Shown: positions 1 through 11,681, counted from the stretch's first letter. The stretch is DNA of 64,000 bases from Rhodocollybia butyracea (GCA_015501585.1 JADNRY010000324.1:1-64000), one strand, 5' to 3'. Notes: generated from the letters alone by a model not told the origin. A program made the numbers and translations.

Positions 1-125
1 TGAGGTTGACATACTGCGGGTCCCGCATTCGGAAATTCACGCCACTGACACACTGCACAGCATAAGTACTCGTCTCTACTTGTACGTCTCTACTTGTACC
101 TCACAGCCCTTCCACATTTTTTACA

Positions 126-2129
126 ATGCCCAAAGGAAAAACCGGTAAACCCAGAGGACGGCCAGGATGGGTGACTGGAAATAAGCTCGACTACTTGGAG
201 AGCCACTTCACGGAGTGGAAGGTTGCGAGAGAGGGAGGAAAGGTCTCCGAATTCTACACTCTCGTGACCGAGGGGCTTTATGCCAAATTCGGTGACCAGG
301 CCGAAACAAGGGATGTTAAAGAAGATACCAAAGATCCAGACGACGAGGCTCTGGACATTGATATGGATGAGAAGACTGAGGAAGAGCAGAAGGACTTCCA
401 AGTATGTTTTAAGAAGCTCCGACTGGTATGTATTCTGGTTTGGTTTACCTTTCCATATTTTTTCTGACCATTTATCTTTGTAGAAGGTGTGCATTTGGTT
501 CAATAACCGCAACAAATATGGATCCAAGGGCAAAGAAAATATTCTATATGTCTCTGTACTGGAAGAATGTAATCAAGCCCATCAATGTGGAGGAGATGGC
601 CCATCAGCTGAATGCTGCAGAGGAAGCAGGAGAAAAAAAGCCTGCAATGATTAATGTTGCCAACAGCGTTACAAAACGGCTGTGGGCCGCAGAGTCCAAG
701 GAGGTGAAGGCAATTAACAAGTGTGAGTTTCCCGTATTGATTTTACTGCTCTAGGTTTGAGCAATGGTTGATGAACACCATGCTCAAAATATGAAAGAGA
801 ACAATTTTGCGAGGGAAAACCCAGGAACTAAGAAGGGGTCCGATTATTATCTGTGAGTATCTCTTACTATTATTTTTTCCTTCATGGACTAGCGCTAACA
901 GTATTGAAGGGCTCTCATGAGCTTATCTGCGGCAACCGCCAATATCTCAAACAATGCTCCTCCAGCCGGGGTTGTCCCAAACAGTACTCTGACGGTGCCC
1001 AATCATTCTCTCCCAACAAGCATATCCCCGAACGGTACTTCCTTGGTGGGCATAGCACCAGAACATTCTGCAACAAGTCCAGTCCTGAGCAACGCTCCTA
1101 CTCATTTGGAGGGCATAGCTCCAGAATATCCTTCTTTGACGAGTCTAGCTCCTCGCGATGCTACTTCGGTGGCCGTTGTCCCGAACAGTCCCTTAGGTGT
1201 AGCTCCGGAACCTTCTCTTTCAACGAGTCCAATCCTGACCAATACTCCTATGGTGGGTGTATTTGCAAATACATCATCCAACATCACTCCTTTAGGGGGC
1301 ATAGCTCGTTCAATGAGTCTAGTCCTGAGTAGTGCTTCTTTGGCGGGTGTAGTCCCAAATACACCCCCCAACATCCCAAACAGTGCTCCTTCAGGAGGCG
1401 TTATCCTGAACAGTACGCCGTTGGAGGGTAGTTCAGGAATTTCAACTCTTCCAAAGCCAAAGCAAAGGGCAAAAGGCAGTAAGCTGCCAGAGGTAGTATC
1501 AGAGGATGTTGCATCGTTAGACAAGGAATGGCCTGTGACTGAGCTTCCAGGGTGGGTTCAGAAGTTCTATGTGGTTTTCAGGGGTCTGGGACACAAAGTG
1601 GTTGGACTGCTTCAAGCTTTATCTAAAGTTTGAGCACAAACTTGGATATGAGGAGAGCTGTGGGAAAATTCCACTTGCTCTCCAACCTCCTCAGATTGCA
1701 GCGTGGTTCAAGAATTGTCAGAATCCCAAAAAGATGATGAAGGTTTGGAGTCCTGAAAGTGGCACAGTGTGGCGTGAAGAGCGGTGGGTGTATTGGCGTT
1801 TATTTCAGCCAAAGGGTTGTGTTCAGAACAATGACCTTATACGTCCTGAATCCCTTGATTGGGATGAGCTTCAAGACAAGGGAGGGGCAGATGGATTTTT
1901 GCTGATTATGCTGACTCTCCTTTGGTGGGGTCATGATACACACAAGGGATCGTGCAAAGTTGATCATCCAGAAAATTGGGAAGATTGGCGTGTAGCTGTG
2001 GCTGATGTTTGGTATGTCTTGGATAGTATCATTGCTCATCGGGTGAAAAAGGTAAAGGGAAAAGGAAAATGTATGCATGTGGAGGTAGAGGTAGCAAGTG
2101 CAGATGCTGGATCAGCCTCCCAGAGGTGA
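126..2129 (+). pseudogene. Basidiomycete-specific WFNNR-motif family gene, frameshifted
   Basis: A multi-exon gene reads from the ATG at 126 (MPKGKTGKPRGRPGW..., an AT-hook-like GRP start). A first intron runs from a donor at 402 or 426 to an acceptor near 482. Exon 2 then opens with KVCIWFNNRNK, resembling the WFNNR/WFNNH block of a large Agaricomycete-only family of unknown function. The next conserved block (KPINVEEMAHQLNAAEEAGE) lies in another frame, so a frameshift is needed near 535-560. Further introns are likely at ~719-753 and 853-900. A Pro/Ser/Asn-rich linker of ~180 residues with repeated PN-S-PLG-type units follows from 917. The C-terminal block (WLDCFKLYLKFEHKLGYEE, AAWFKNCQNPKK, LLWWG, AVADVWYVLDS) is the conserved end of the same family, but joining it needs a second one-base shift near 1570-1590. 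No function is known to me. I call it a pseudogene because of the two shifts; sequencing error is the alternative. Confidence 0.6.
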
Positions 2130-2289
2130 ACTCATAGTTGCCGCAGTGCTAAGGACTTGGCTGAAAAAGCATAGATAGTTTTCTATGACTTTGTTATTAT
2201 TTCAGTATGCTGATTCAACTCAGATAAAATAAAGTATTCCATCTTTGACTATTTCAAAGTCAGAGTCGTACCAGTAATGGCCATCCCAA

Positions 2290-2970
2290 TATTGTGATAT
2301 CCTATTCTCACCCAAATGTACAGGCTAGCACACACTATGCAATAACAAGAGGGAATGTTTTAATTCCATCCAATGCACAGCACATAATCATGAGCAATAC
2401 ACAGGCCAATACCCAGTACACAATTACCAGAGGGGATATTTTAATTCCCCCAATAATCTCAGTACTGTACCAATACCATTCCCACCCAGATACGCAGGCC
2501 AATATGCAGTACACAATCACCAGAGGGGATATTTTAATCCCCCCAATAGTCTCACTGGCAGTACTGTACCAATACCATTCCCACCCAAAAATGCAGGCCA
2601 ATATGCAGTACGGAATCACCAGAGGGGATATTTTAATTCCCCCAATAGTCCCAGTACTGTCCCAATATGGTAATATTCCATTCCCACCCAAATACACAGG
2701 CCAATACGCAGTACACAATCGCCAGAGGGGATATTTTAATTCCCCCAATAGTGCCAGTACTGTCCCAATATGGTATTCCCACCCAAATACACAGGCCAAT
2801 ACGCAGTATGCAATCACCAGAGGGGATATTTTAATACCCCCAATACTCCCAGTGCTGTCCCAATATGGTAATATTCCATTCCCACCCAAATACACGGGGA
2901 TATTTTAATTCCCCAGCTACAATCCCAGTATGGTAATATCCCATACGCATCCAAATTTTGGCCTACTGTA
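2290..2970. repeat. ~95-bp minisatellite, about six copies
   Basis: Six imperfect copies follow one another, marked by the motif caggccaatacgcagta at about 2321, 2402, 2495, 2594, 2697 and 2792. Spacings are 81, 93, 99, 103 and 95 bp, with a partial copy at 2890. Each unit carries AGAGGGGATATTTTAAT and CCCAATA blocks. Both strands stay open by periodicity, so the ORFs here are not good genes. The 160 bp between the upstream gene and this array (2130-2290) show nothing else. Confidence 0.85.
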
Positions 2971-3005
2971 ACCCACTGGGTTTATTTAATTAATCTCCAC
3001 AGTAA

Positions 3006-3342
3006 CTACTGGGTGTATTTAAATAGTACACCTGCATCGGGTGAGTTGGGAAGGATGTTGTTGAGTACCTCGGCGGCGTTGATAAGGGCGTTGCGTGCGG
3101 CACCATCCTTAGCAACAGTGGGCATCTTGAACGGTGTTGTCTGGAGAATGCATCACATTACAATCTTAAGAAGAGAAGTTGGGAACTCACAAGGAAGTCA
3201 ACGAATTCGGAAGTCCGATCATAGACCGCTTGCGTGTGCTCAGGAGTACGGTCATTGTTGTACACATCGAAGGCCTTCTTCAGATGCCGGCTAGCAGCTG
3301 AGATGGACTTAAAAATCGTAGGCATGTAGGCGGAAGGTCTGC
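3006..3342 (-). pseudogene. Two-exon 3' gene remnant, unknown product
   Basis: On the minus strand a good acceptor (cttgtttcag) precedes an open exon 3342-3191 reading GRPSAYMPTIFKSISAASRH... to ...RTSEFVDFL. A 50-nt intron follows (gtgagt donor at 3190, ctccag acceptor at 3141). The second exon 3140-3006 reads TTPFKMPTVAKDGAARNALI and ends at a TAG. Splice sites and frame agree, so this is the 3' end of a true gene. I do not recognise the family. No convincing upstream exon or start is visible above 3342, so it is either truncated or has a distant 5' part. It sits between the minisatellite and a non-coding AT-rich stretch. Confidence 0.5.
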
Positions 3343-4930
3343 CTGAAACAAGCATGACCCCGGGTTCACAAAGGAGTTTGCTGTACAGTTTGAAAGTTAG
3401 CAGAAAAGTGCGTGTATGAGGATAGAAAATGTTGGGGAAATTGGTCCACCTGGAAATATTTCCCACCTTTGATACCCTGCGCGCACAAGATCAATGGAAC
3501 CTTTTCGAAGATTCGCGTGTGCATGGGTCCTTGGTCAACTGAGGACAGTTGAGACCTTTTAGTTGGGGGAGGGACAGACCGCGGAGACTTTTTGGATCAA
3601 TCTAAACCAATCCTGAACTGATCTGAGCCACCGCAACTCCAAGAACGGAAATCAAACCAAGCAGGTTAAGAATGGCAAGTGCGGCAGGCCAGAAAAGTGC
3701 TCCAAAAGACTCAGATAGCAGATACGCGGAAGCGGCAAGTCACCATAACACAAGCTACTTAGTTGTAAAAGAAATATAAAAGTGCGTGAAGAGACCTCAT
3801 AAATACAGTCAGTGAAATAAGACTCAATTAGTATCGCACCCTCAGAAAAAGAAAACATGTACTATCTACAGAAGTATGTCAAATTGGTGGTCACAAAAGA
3901 ATCATGCACTACAAGACACACAAGAAAAACTTAAAAAGGCTAGTCAACACAAAAAGAACAAACTATACGCGCAAGCGTATTTTGTTAGATTGGCCTATAT
4001 ACTAAAATGCTATACTAGATGGCTAGTCTACAAGTATAGCCTGTACTTACAAAGTACAAATACAAGAAATAAAAGGGCCACTACCACTACAACAGCACGA
4101 CTACCAAAAATATACATATGGGCATTAGAGCCCCAATACAGTCCACGCCGAAACTAAAGAAACAGAAATAAAAACAAAAACAAATGAAACGTCCAGCACA
4201 AGATTCCCCGACAGCCCACCAACAGCAAGCAAAGAAATCCTAGTTTCACAAGAAAAGAGAGTAAGTCAATAAAAAGACTTTGAAGGTGTGAAAACTAGGT
4301 TTCCTAAGCGCTGCTGGCCCCACTACCTGATGCATCAGGAAAAGCCTAAAATACTTAAGTTGACTTAAGTTGCCTTGAGTACTTATCCCAACTTCAGGTT
4401 GACTTGAGTTAACTTCAGGTTGGCTTGAGTAACCTGAGCTGACATAAGTATAAGGCCAATTCAATCCCCAACTTCAGATTATCTGTACCCTTGATGTAAC
4501 CTATCTGTAGCCTATTTGTATGCTCAGAGTACTGTATAATTATGACTGGATGCTCCCATAATGTGTAACAGGACCCCAAGCATGGGGATTTTGCAATGCG
4601 TAACACATAACAGGAGGCTCCAAGCATTGAAACATCGCAAATCTTGCTGCCAGGCCTTTGGCCCGCTTATTCATTTACACATATAGCACTATGGTTGATG
4701 CATAATGGTGGCCTCTGAGCATAATGCTCAAGAAAAACAATGCATAACACCTTGACCCCTAAGTGTATCATAGAGTAGCCTATCTGTAGCCTGTCCATAT
4801 ATATAGTCTTGTAACGCCTCCGCCTCTCCATAATCACCACTAACTGTATCTCACAGTACATAACTCAGTGGTAACAATGATAAATTAATAGAGACTATAG
4901 AGCGAGCCTTTCTGTTTGTTAAAAACACTA
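3343..4930. other. AT-rich intergenic DNA with short repeats
   Basis: No supported gene. At 4340-4445 short units of AACTTCAGGTTGACTTGAGT repeat imperfectly. At 4479-4531 and 4768-4798 there are brief runs of the 11-bp satellite monomer (TAGCCTATCTG and relatives), small outposts of the large arrays further right. The stretch 3480-4330 shows nothing I can name. Confidence 0.6.
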
Positions 4931-5238
4931 TGTGGAACTTAGTAAGTATGAGCCTCAGAAGTATACAAATGACTCGTATTGCAAATAATTACCTGTGGAA
5001 CTTAGTAAGTACGAGCTACATATATAAGCGTAAGTATAAGTTCCATAAACATATAAATAAATCAACATACCCTCAGAAGTATACAAATGACTGAGGGACA
5101 AAGGACGACTTGTCCTCTATATAACTAACTACATGAGACTGCCAAGTCAATACTAGGCACTTGGATAAATGAAGAGGAGGGATAAACAAAATAAGCAAAG
5201 GAAAAACATTGGATTGGCGCGTAGCTCCCCTTTTGACA
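4931..5238 (-). repeat. 3' LTR of the copia element (308 bp)
   Basis: It is collinear with 9321-9703 with few substitutions. It lacks a ~75-bp block present in the partner at ~9600-9677. The plus-strand left end contains a local repeat of TGTGGAACTTAGTAAGTA (4931 and ~4994), also present in the other LTR. Ends are TG/CA. Confidence 0.88.
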
Positions 5239-5256
5239 CTCCCCTAGTTCCGCCCA
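5239..5256 (-). promoter_or_regulatory. Polypurine tract of the copia element
   Basis: Read on the minus strand, the bases next to the 3' LTR are GGCGGAACTAGGGGAG, a purine-rich run in the right place to prime plus-strand DNA synthesis. Confidence 0.6.
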
Positions 5257-8200
5257 TCGCCATCCCCCATTCCCAATAGACCAACTATGCGACAATGGAG
5301 CGTGGCCCCCAAAGGCTTTGTAAGGATGTCCGCCAGATTGTCCTCAGAGGGGACATAGCTGATCTTTATCTCCCCAGCTTCAACCAAGTCTCAAAGAAAA
5401 TGAAAGCGAATGTCAATATGCTTAACACGCTGATGAAATTTCGGATTTTCTGAGATTGCAATGGCGCTCGTGTTGTCAGCATAGAGTTGAGAGGGAAGGG
5501 GTGAAGGATATCCAATCTTGGACATGAAGTTGTGTACCCACTTCGCTTGCTGAGCCCCCTTTCCATACGCGATATACTCTGATTCTGTTGTGGATAGAGC
5601 AACAACATCCTGCCGCTTCGACATCCAGAAGACAGGACCTCCAGTGAGCATAGTGAGAACTCCTGTTACTGACTGACGAGTATCAGTACATGCAGCGTGA
5701 TTTGCGTCGCAGTAGGTCTTTGGAGTAAGACCTAATTCTGACTTCTTGAACACAATTCCTCGTTCCTTGGACCCGATGATGTATCGGCAGAGGTGAATAA
5801 GACCATTCCAATGAGCTGCGCCGGGATCCTGTGCAAACTGTGCTAGATCATTCGTCTCAAAAGCAAAGTCAGGGTGGCATGCCCCTTGGCCAAACTGAAT
5901 CCCACCGAGAAGCTCCCCATACAGCTTGTCCTTCATGAAGAATTGTTCCGCTTTGGTCTTGGGAGATTGATCCTTGGTTAGCTTCAGTCCAGGCAGATAA
6001 GGCATGGCTTTGGGCTTCAGATCCTGGAGGCCAAACCTGGTAAACAGCTGATCCCAATAGGCTGGCATCGAGAGAGTTGCCATCCCAGATTCCCTGTCAT
6101 GAGTCAAGCACATAGCAAGAGTAAAGTGTACTGTATCGGTCTCTTTGATTTGATAGCAACTCCTGATCTCGCTCTTTGCCCTATCCATCTCCACTTTCAT
6201 CGACAATCCACCAAGAGTATCTCTGTATATGTACCCGTCATTGTCTCGCCTATATCTGTCCTCCTAGTCCAAACGCATTGGTCAGCTTGAGATCGCTGGT
6301 ATCCAAGGTCTTTGTATGTTGCATCGAGGAGTTTCCACCAGTTCCTTCCGGCCTGCATGGATCTGTATAACGACTTCTTCATTCTCATCACCTGTCCGGT
6401 ACCCCTACCTTCAAACCCTTCAGGAGGTCTGATATACATCTCTTCCTCCATGTCGGCATTGAGATAGGCTGAGGCAAAGTCGATCTGCCAGATAAAATAA
6501 CCCAGGGTGATCCACACAGCAATGAGTATGCAAAGTGAATCGAAGTGTAAGACAGTGGCGAAGACCTCAAAGAAATCTCTCCCTTCTTCTGGATGGCCGG
6601 CATCCAACGAGTTGGGTCTTCCATGGCTTTTGAGTATGATTTTGGAACTGGAGGAAGTCCAACTGCCAAGAGAGCTGTATTAAACATCTCGTCAACTTTG
6701 GAAGGTAGGTTAGCAGCAAGGGTCGTGAAGTTTGTGTGAGGTCATCTTGTGTTTGTTGCCCACTCGAGCTGGGCTCTGCTGCTCTCCTTCTCCCTATTCT
6801 CGGACTTGTAGCTAGCTTTTGCAATTGCAGACGGTGTTCTATTGTGGGAGGAGCGGCAAACTTGCAGTGGCTGTGATTTGGGTACCTTTAAGTCATTGGA
6901 GATCATGGGCTCAGGGATATTAGAGTTTCTTCCGGCATCAGTTGTGTTGTCGAGACGTTGACTTTCCGCTTCAATGTCTCCGTCACTCTCATCTCCCCTC
7001 TCCCCCACAACTGAGGGCAAAGAAACTTGTACTCTCTCGTCGAAGGAAACATCCCTGCTAGCGACAATTCGGCCTGTCGGCAAATAAAGCAAGTACACAC
7101 CTCGCTCTCCATACCCAACCATTTGGCCAGAGAATCCTCGTGGATTGAGCTTACCGGGACTGCCATTGACAATAGTGCCCCAGGCGATAGCACCCCAAGG
7201 CCGCAGGTGAGCAACATCCATTTTCTTCCTATACCAGAGTTCAGCTGGAATCTTGTAGCCAGTCCTCGCAGCCGGGAGTAGATTTTTGGTATAGACAACG
7301 TAGGCACAGGCGTAAGTCCAGAGGAAAGGGGGAAGTCCGGTTTTGTAAAGAATAGTATGTACATGGTCGAAAGTGATGCCATGCTTTCTTTCTACAATGC
7401 CGTTTGCTGCTGACGAATATGCCGGGGTTACTTCAAGCTTTATTCCATTCTCCTCAGCCCACTTCATCCACGCTTCACTTCCAAACTCTTTCCCTCCATC
7501 GACACAAACATACAGCATCTTCTGCCCAGTCTCGTTCTCTGCCAATGCCTTATATTTCTCCAAGGCAGCCAAGGTAGACAAGGATTCTTTATTCATCAGG
7601 TAGTAATCCCTGGTCATAGCGGAACAGCCATCGACTATAGGCATCGAGTAGAAGAGCCCTCCTAACGCCCTAGTACGCATTGGGCCAGTGAGGTCAATCT
7701 GGACTCTCTCCAGGATCCTCGATTTGACCTCGGTTTTACTGTCAAACGGTCTGCACTTAGCCTGACCAATGTGGCATGGGTTGCATTCAGGTGGTTTAGT
7801 ATTTGGATCTCCAAGTACATTCAGGCCATTTAGCAAGTTCTTCTCTAATGCAATTTGGATTCTCGTAACTCCAGCGTGACCAAATCGGCGGTGCCATCCC
7901 TTGATATCCACTGGCTTATCCAGGGCTCTCAACTTGACCACCAATGCCGATGTCTCCTTCTCCTGCAAACGGTATAGGCCACCGTGTCTGAAGCCAGTCA
8001 AGATATGCGTTCCTGCAGAATGAAACTTTGCAGTTTGTTTCTTGAACATGACAGTCATACCCTTATCACACAGTTTGGAGATTGATATGAGGTCTGAGGT
8101 TATGGAAGGTGAATGAAGTGCTTCCTCGAAAGTTATAGTGATAACCTTTCCTTCGTGTGTGAAGAATTTTCTGGCCTTCCCATATCCAATAATCTTCAGA

Positions 8201-8451
8201 GTAGTTGACTCCTCAGAAGATCTGCTCAAGCATGAGCATGGTGTATAGGTAAGGAAGTCCGATCTTTTCCTGAAGAAATGGTCTGAAGCTCCTGAGTCAG
8301 TGAATGTCTCATTCTCCGGTTCCGATATCGACATGGACGTGCTGTAACTGGTGTAATGCTGGGTTAATTTGCCTACCAAAATGGAAGAGTTAGTGGAGAC
8401 TGCGGTATTTGCAGCTTGGGTCAAAGATGGCACATCCTTCTTTACCTCCAC
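5250..8451 (-). pseudogene. copia Pol (PR-IN-RT-RH), inactivated
   Basis: The main ORF (8451-6742, 569 aa) shows protease FTDSGASDHFF, the GAG-pre-integrase zinc region (HRRFGHAG...CNPCHIGQAKC) and an integrase core with VQIDLTGPM, VDGGKEFGS and ANGIVERKHG for D,D,E. It ends at 6742 and RT continues in other frames. RT keeps the palm start (IWQIDFASAYLNADMEEEMY) but the preceding fingers block, normally KWVYK...RYKARLVAKGF, is deleted between ~6600 and 6560. At 6195-6215 a one-base indel falls in the YxDD-box position, leaving YTE. RNase H (TYCDANHAACTDTRQSVTG, LSTTESEYIA) is in frame 6206-5391 and is cut by TGA at 5391-5393 where family members have Arg. The frame beyond the stop stays open to ~5250. 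No active enzyme is expected. Confidence 0.88.
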
Positions 8452-9238
8452 CCTGCCTAAAGCAATCTTCTGCCAGATGCCCCTCCCTCAGGCAATTAGG
8501 ATTTGTACACTTCTTTCCATTCCCATTTCCCCTCGTTCCCAATCCACCCACAGCGACAGCAGCAAGTTGGCGCTCGAGATGCTCTATCCTGGTCTGGAGA
8601 GCAGCATTTGCCTGCGGGAGGCGATTTCCTGATACTGCAGCATTGGGACAGGTTTCTGTATGTGAAAACTGGTAGGTAATCTGCTGGATCACCGATGCAG
8701 AGGTAGGATAAGTCATGGGATTTACTGTGATGTTCTGGATGATAGTATCCATCGACGGTGTCGGGAACGCAGCAAGAACAACACTCTTGAAGATTTTGTC
8801 AGAAACATCATTTCCACCTTCAATGGCTTCCCTTTGCAGCTCTTGGAAAGTTTTGAAGAAGGAATCAATGGCATTCATCTTGTCGACATCAGGGATGAGC
8901 AATGGTAGATCCAACACATACGCTTCAATCATTCCCCTAGCCCAGTCATTACGGAACGTCCACTCATCCCGGGATGGATTTGTGGAGTATACCGGGGTAG
9001 GAGGTACGGGTGTGACAGGAACATTTGCTGGTAGCAGGTTAACAAGGGGGATGGAAATAGTACCATCTATGTACCCAATTAGACCTTGAGCTTTGAGCGC
9101 AATCTTCATCTTTCTTTTGATTGGAGCCCAAGCTAGTCTGACTCCCCCATCGAACCTCTGGTCTTCGGGGATATCTGGGAAGGGAGGCGGTATTGCACCA
9201 TTACTAGCCATGTCTGGGTTCAAGTTATTTGAGTTCAA
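8390..9238 (-). CDS. copia Gag (282 aa)
   Basis: This ORF starts 82 nt inside the primer-binding site and codes for a copia-type capsid protein. Residues ~20-200 form the helical gag body (IPEDQRFDGGVRLAWAPIKRK..., ...YVLDLPLLIPDVDKMNAIDSFFK). Near residue 245 the zinc-knuckle-like CTNPNCLREGHLAEDC supplies C-x4-C-x4-H-x4-C spacing, typical of basidiomycete copia elements, followed by the usual GGGKEG. The frame stops 62 nt after the pol frame opens. Either the two are linked by a programmed shift or, more likely, a single original polyprotein frame has been broken there. In a living element the product would assemble the cytoplasmic particle that houses reverse transcription. Confidence 0.82.
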   Translation of the reverse strand: MNSNNLNPDMASNGAIPPPFPDIPEDQRFDGGVRLAWAPIKRKMKIALKAQGLIGYIDGTISIPLVNLLPANVPVTPVPPTPVYSTNPSRDEWTFRNDWARGMIEAYVLDLPLLIPDVDKMNAIDSFFKTFQELQREAIEGGNDVSDKIFKSVVLAAFPTPSMDTIIQNITVNPMTYPTSASVIQQITYQFSHTETCPNAAVSGNRLPQANAALQTRIEHLERQLAAVAVGGLGTRGNGNGKKCTNPNCLREGHLAEDCFRQGGGKEGCAIFDPSCKYRSLH

Positions 9239-9307
9239 TGGTCAAAGTATTTCAAGTTCAAGTTGATATTCTTTAGGCAAGAATGTATATTAGTTCCAGT
9301 GGTAGGC

Positions 9308-9320
9308 GGGGCCCATAACC
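9308..9320 (-). promoter_or_regulatory. Primer-binding site, half initiator-tRNA type
   Basis: Directly inside the 5' LTR the minus strand reads GGTTATGGGCCCC. This complements the anticodon-arm sequence GGGCCCAUAACC of eukaryotic initiator tRNA-Met, the internal (half-tRNA) priming known for Drosophila copia. The same 13-mer sits inside the LTR of the second copia element at 61946. Confidence 0.75.
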
Positions 9321-9703
9321 TGTGGAACTTAGTAAGTACGAGCCTCAGAAGTATACAAACGACTCGTATTGCAAGTAATTACCTGTGGAACTTAGTAAGT
9401 ACGGGCTACATATATAAGCGTAAGTATAAGTTCCATAAACATATAAATAAATCAACGTACCCTCAGAAGTATACAAACGACTGAGGGACAAAGGACGACT
9501 TGTCCTCTATATAACTAACTACACAAAACTGCCAAGTCAATACTAGGCACTTGGATAAATGAAGAGGAGGGATAAACAAAATAAGCAAAGGAAAAACATC
9601 AGATCCCCTGAGGGATAAACCTTCTTACACCTAAACATGTCCCATCTGACCCAGAAGCAAAGGCAGGGGGGGAACTCCTTGGCGCGTAGCTCCCCTTTTG
9701 ACA
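9321..9703 (-). repeat. 5' LTR of the copia element (383 bp)
   Basis: This is the longer LTR copy. On the minus strand it starts TGTCAAAAGGGGAGC and ends ...TTCCACA, directly followed by the primer-binding site at 9320-9308. Confidence 0.88.
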
Positions 9704-9778
9704 TGCTAGGCAAAGAATATATACTCAAACAACTAGGCTCAAGGACAGTCAGTAATTAGTTTGTAATCACAGAAGTTA

Positions 9779-10060
9779 TTATTTGGAGATAGCTCGACAA
9801 ATAATAATATGGTTACATTGAGAAATAGCTTAATAAGTAGTAATATGGATCAGAACTAATACTTGGAGATGGCTCAACAAGTAGTAGTGTGTGTGGTGTC
9901 TAGTACTTGGAGATAGCTCAACAAGTAGTAGTGAGTGTGGTGTCTAATACTCAGAGATAGCTCAACAAGTGGCAATTAAAGAGGTATTCACTAGGAGATA
10001 GCTCAACAGGTAAATATTAGTAGATACAACTTGGAGATAGCTCAACAAGATACAATGAGT
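9779..10060. repeat. Minisatellite of a hairpin motif (GGAGATAGCTCAACAAG)
   Basis: About seven copies of a ~22-bp motif recur every 35-50 bp between the copia element and the next remnant. The motif can fold: TACTTG and CAAGTA pair around GAGATAGCTCAA. The first copy at 9779 reads TTATTTG and CAAATAA instead, so both sides changed together. Spacer DNA between copies varies (gtgtgtggtgtcta in two of them). Confidence 0.75.
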
Positions 10061-10259
10061 TGGTCTGGTGATTCACACAAGTGATAACAGCAAACAAGTG
10101 GGGGTTGGATTCAAAAAAATAATACATCTACCTTACATTGGTAAATCAAGCCTTCTTATATACTGTTTAATATGTACTATAGTTTTGAGTCATAACTGCA
10201 GAAATGCTGTGGATCAGTCAGCCTGACTGCAGAATGCTGTGCAATGATTGATATTGAGT

Positions 10260-10441
10260 CATTGATGTAAGGAGGCTGTGCAAGTTCTGGTTCTGTTAGC
10301 CCTGTTTTTGCCCTTTCCCTTCCATACCACTGCCCTTGGCCACTTCCTTGCCATATCCCCTGGCTTGCCACAGTTGTGGCAGGTGAAGGGTTGTCTGTCA
10401 CTAGGTTGGAACAATGGGTTCATGGATGTATGTGCAGCCAT
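10260..10441 (-). pseudogene. Gag zinc-knuckle fragment
   Basis: The minus strand encodes QPFTCHNCGKPGDMARKW, a damaged CCHC knuckle: the Cys pair is kept, and the His and last Cys are replaced by Asp and Trp. It is followed by a basic tail. It looks like the C-terminal end of a retrotransposon gag. No neighbouring gag body or LTR is visible; it abuts the first long 11-bp satellite array at 10441. Confidence 0.5.
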
Positions 10442-10837
10442 GAGTGCTCTATAGCCTATTTGTAACCTATCTGTTGCCTATTTGTGGCCTCGGAGTAGCC
10501 TGTCTGTACCCCTGGGCCCTGGTGTTGCCTACTTGTAATCTATCTGTAGCCTATCTATAGCCTATTTGTAGCCTTAGTGTTGCCTGCTTGTAATCTATCT
10601 GTAGCCTGTCTGTACCCTTGATGTGACCAATCTGTTGTCTATTTGTAACCTCACAGTAGCCTATCTGTAGCCTATCTATAGCTAAGGATGGACATGAGTC
10701 CAGGTCCTAACAGGTGACCTGTGGATTCAACACATGGGAATGCCTGTCTGACCCGGATCCACAGGATCCAGGTACCCATTCCCATGTAGCCTATTTGTAG
10801 CCCTGATGTTGCCTACTTGTAACCTATCTGTAGCTTT

Positions 10838-11681
10838 TGTCATGCCCTAGGCATATACAGACTGCCGACGTTTCCTGCTTACCATTACATAATCCGCTTC
10901 CGCCGCATTTCCGGTTCCGATACACTTCCACTTTGCTTCCGTTTTACTTTTTCCTTCACTGTACACTTTCTATGATCCCGTCGATCCATTCTCCATCATT
11001 CTTACAATCATACATATGCTTTATGCTCATCCCGCCGCTTCCGCTTATGTTCATTGTTGTCTTTCATCCCTTGTACTTCTTTTGGCTATTCTTGTCTTTT
11101 CTACTCTCAGATTATTACCTATTGCTACTCCGGTCCTCGAGTACCCTTTATATAGTTCCGTACCATGTCAAGTACAGTAGATTGGAAATATTGCTTAACC
11201 CCTTGACTCGTGTGCTCTTGTGTGTTCTGGTTTCTCGCTTTATCTGTTTCTTTAACTCTGTTTCTTCACTCCATCGTTTTCACAACCTCTGCAATTTACT
11301 ATCATTTATTTGGTTCCACTCTGTTTGCGCCGCATCAGGTCAGCTACCGCTTGACCTTCCGCTTCCGCTCATATCGCTATCAAAGCTGCTTGCACCTAGT
11401 GGGTCCTACCCTTCGAGTCGGAAACTCATCTACTCTTAGGCTTACTTGCCGAGTTCATTCTATCACCAGTACAGACCTTCCGTCCCTACATTAGTCCCTT
11501 GGACGATCCCAACACGAGTCTTACATCCCATAGGCACTTTGGAACCGTTCTACACTCACATCCTTTCACATCTCAAACCAACTTTCCCAGTTCGGCTGAA
11601 CGACAGAAGTATGGAGCGTATCTGCACTTTGGTTTCCAGGTTTGTAACCCGCGCTCAAAGGATTCTGCCTAGATCCTTACA
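10838..11681 (+). mobile_element. Probable solo LTR (844 bp) inside array A
   Basis: The 11-bp phase stops at 10837 and resumes at 11682. The inserted block begins TGTCATGCC and ends CCTTACA, giving TG/CA ends. It is flanked by gcttt and gcctt (four of five bases), a plausible 5-bp target duplication. A TATA-like CTTTATATAG lies at ~11147. The 200-aa hydrophobic reading frame inside it reflects pyrimidine-rich DNA rather than a gene. No internal retroelement region is present. Confidence 0.6.

Larger units (their letters stand above)
4931..9703 (-). mobile_element. Ty1/copia LTR retrotransposon, degenerate
   Basis: A near full-length copia element lies on the minus strand. It has LTRs at both ends (5' LTR 9321-9703, 3' LTR 4931-5238) running TGTCAAAAGGGGAGC... 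to ...CCACA. Gag, protease, integrase, RT and RNase H follow in copia order between 9238 and ~5250. Immediate flanks read cacta and tgcta, matching at only three of five bases, so a target duplication is doubtful. The 3' LTR lacks ~75 bp present in the 5' LTR. Several frameshifts, a premature stop and an RT deletion make it non-autonomous. Confidence 0.9.

Noticed and set aside
2294..2908. Overlapping 204-aa and 186-aa ORFs on opposite strands
   Set aside because: Both strands are open across a ~95-bp minisatellite, an effect of periodicity rather than coding.
10837..11439. 200-aa hydrophobic 'membrane protein'
   Set aside because: It has no good ATG, lies in pyrimidine-rich DNA inside a TG...CA block with flanking duplication, and fits a solo LTR better.
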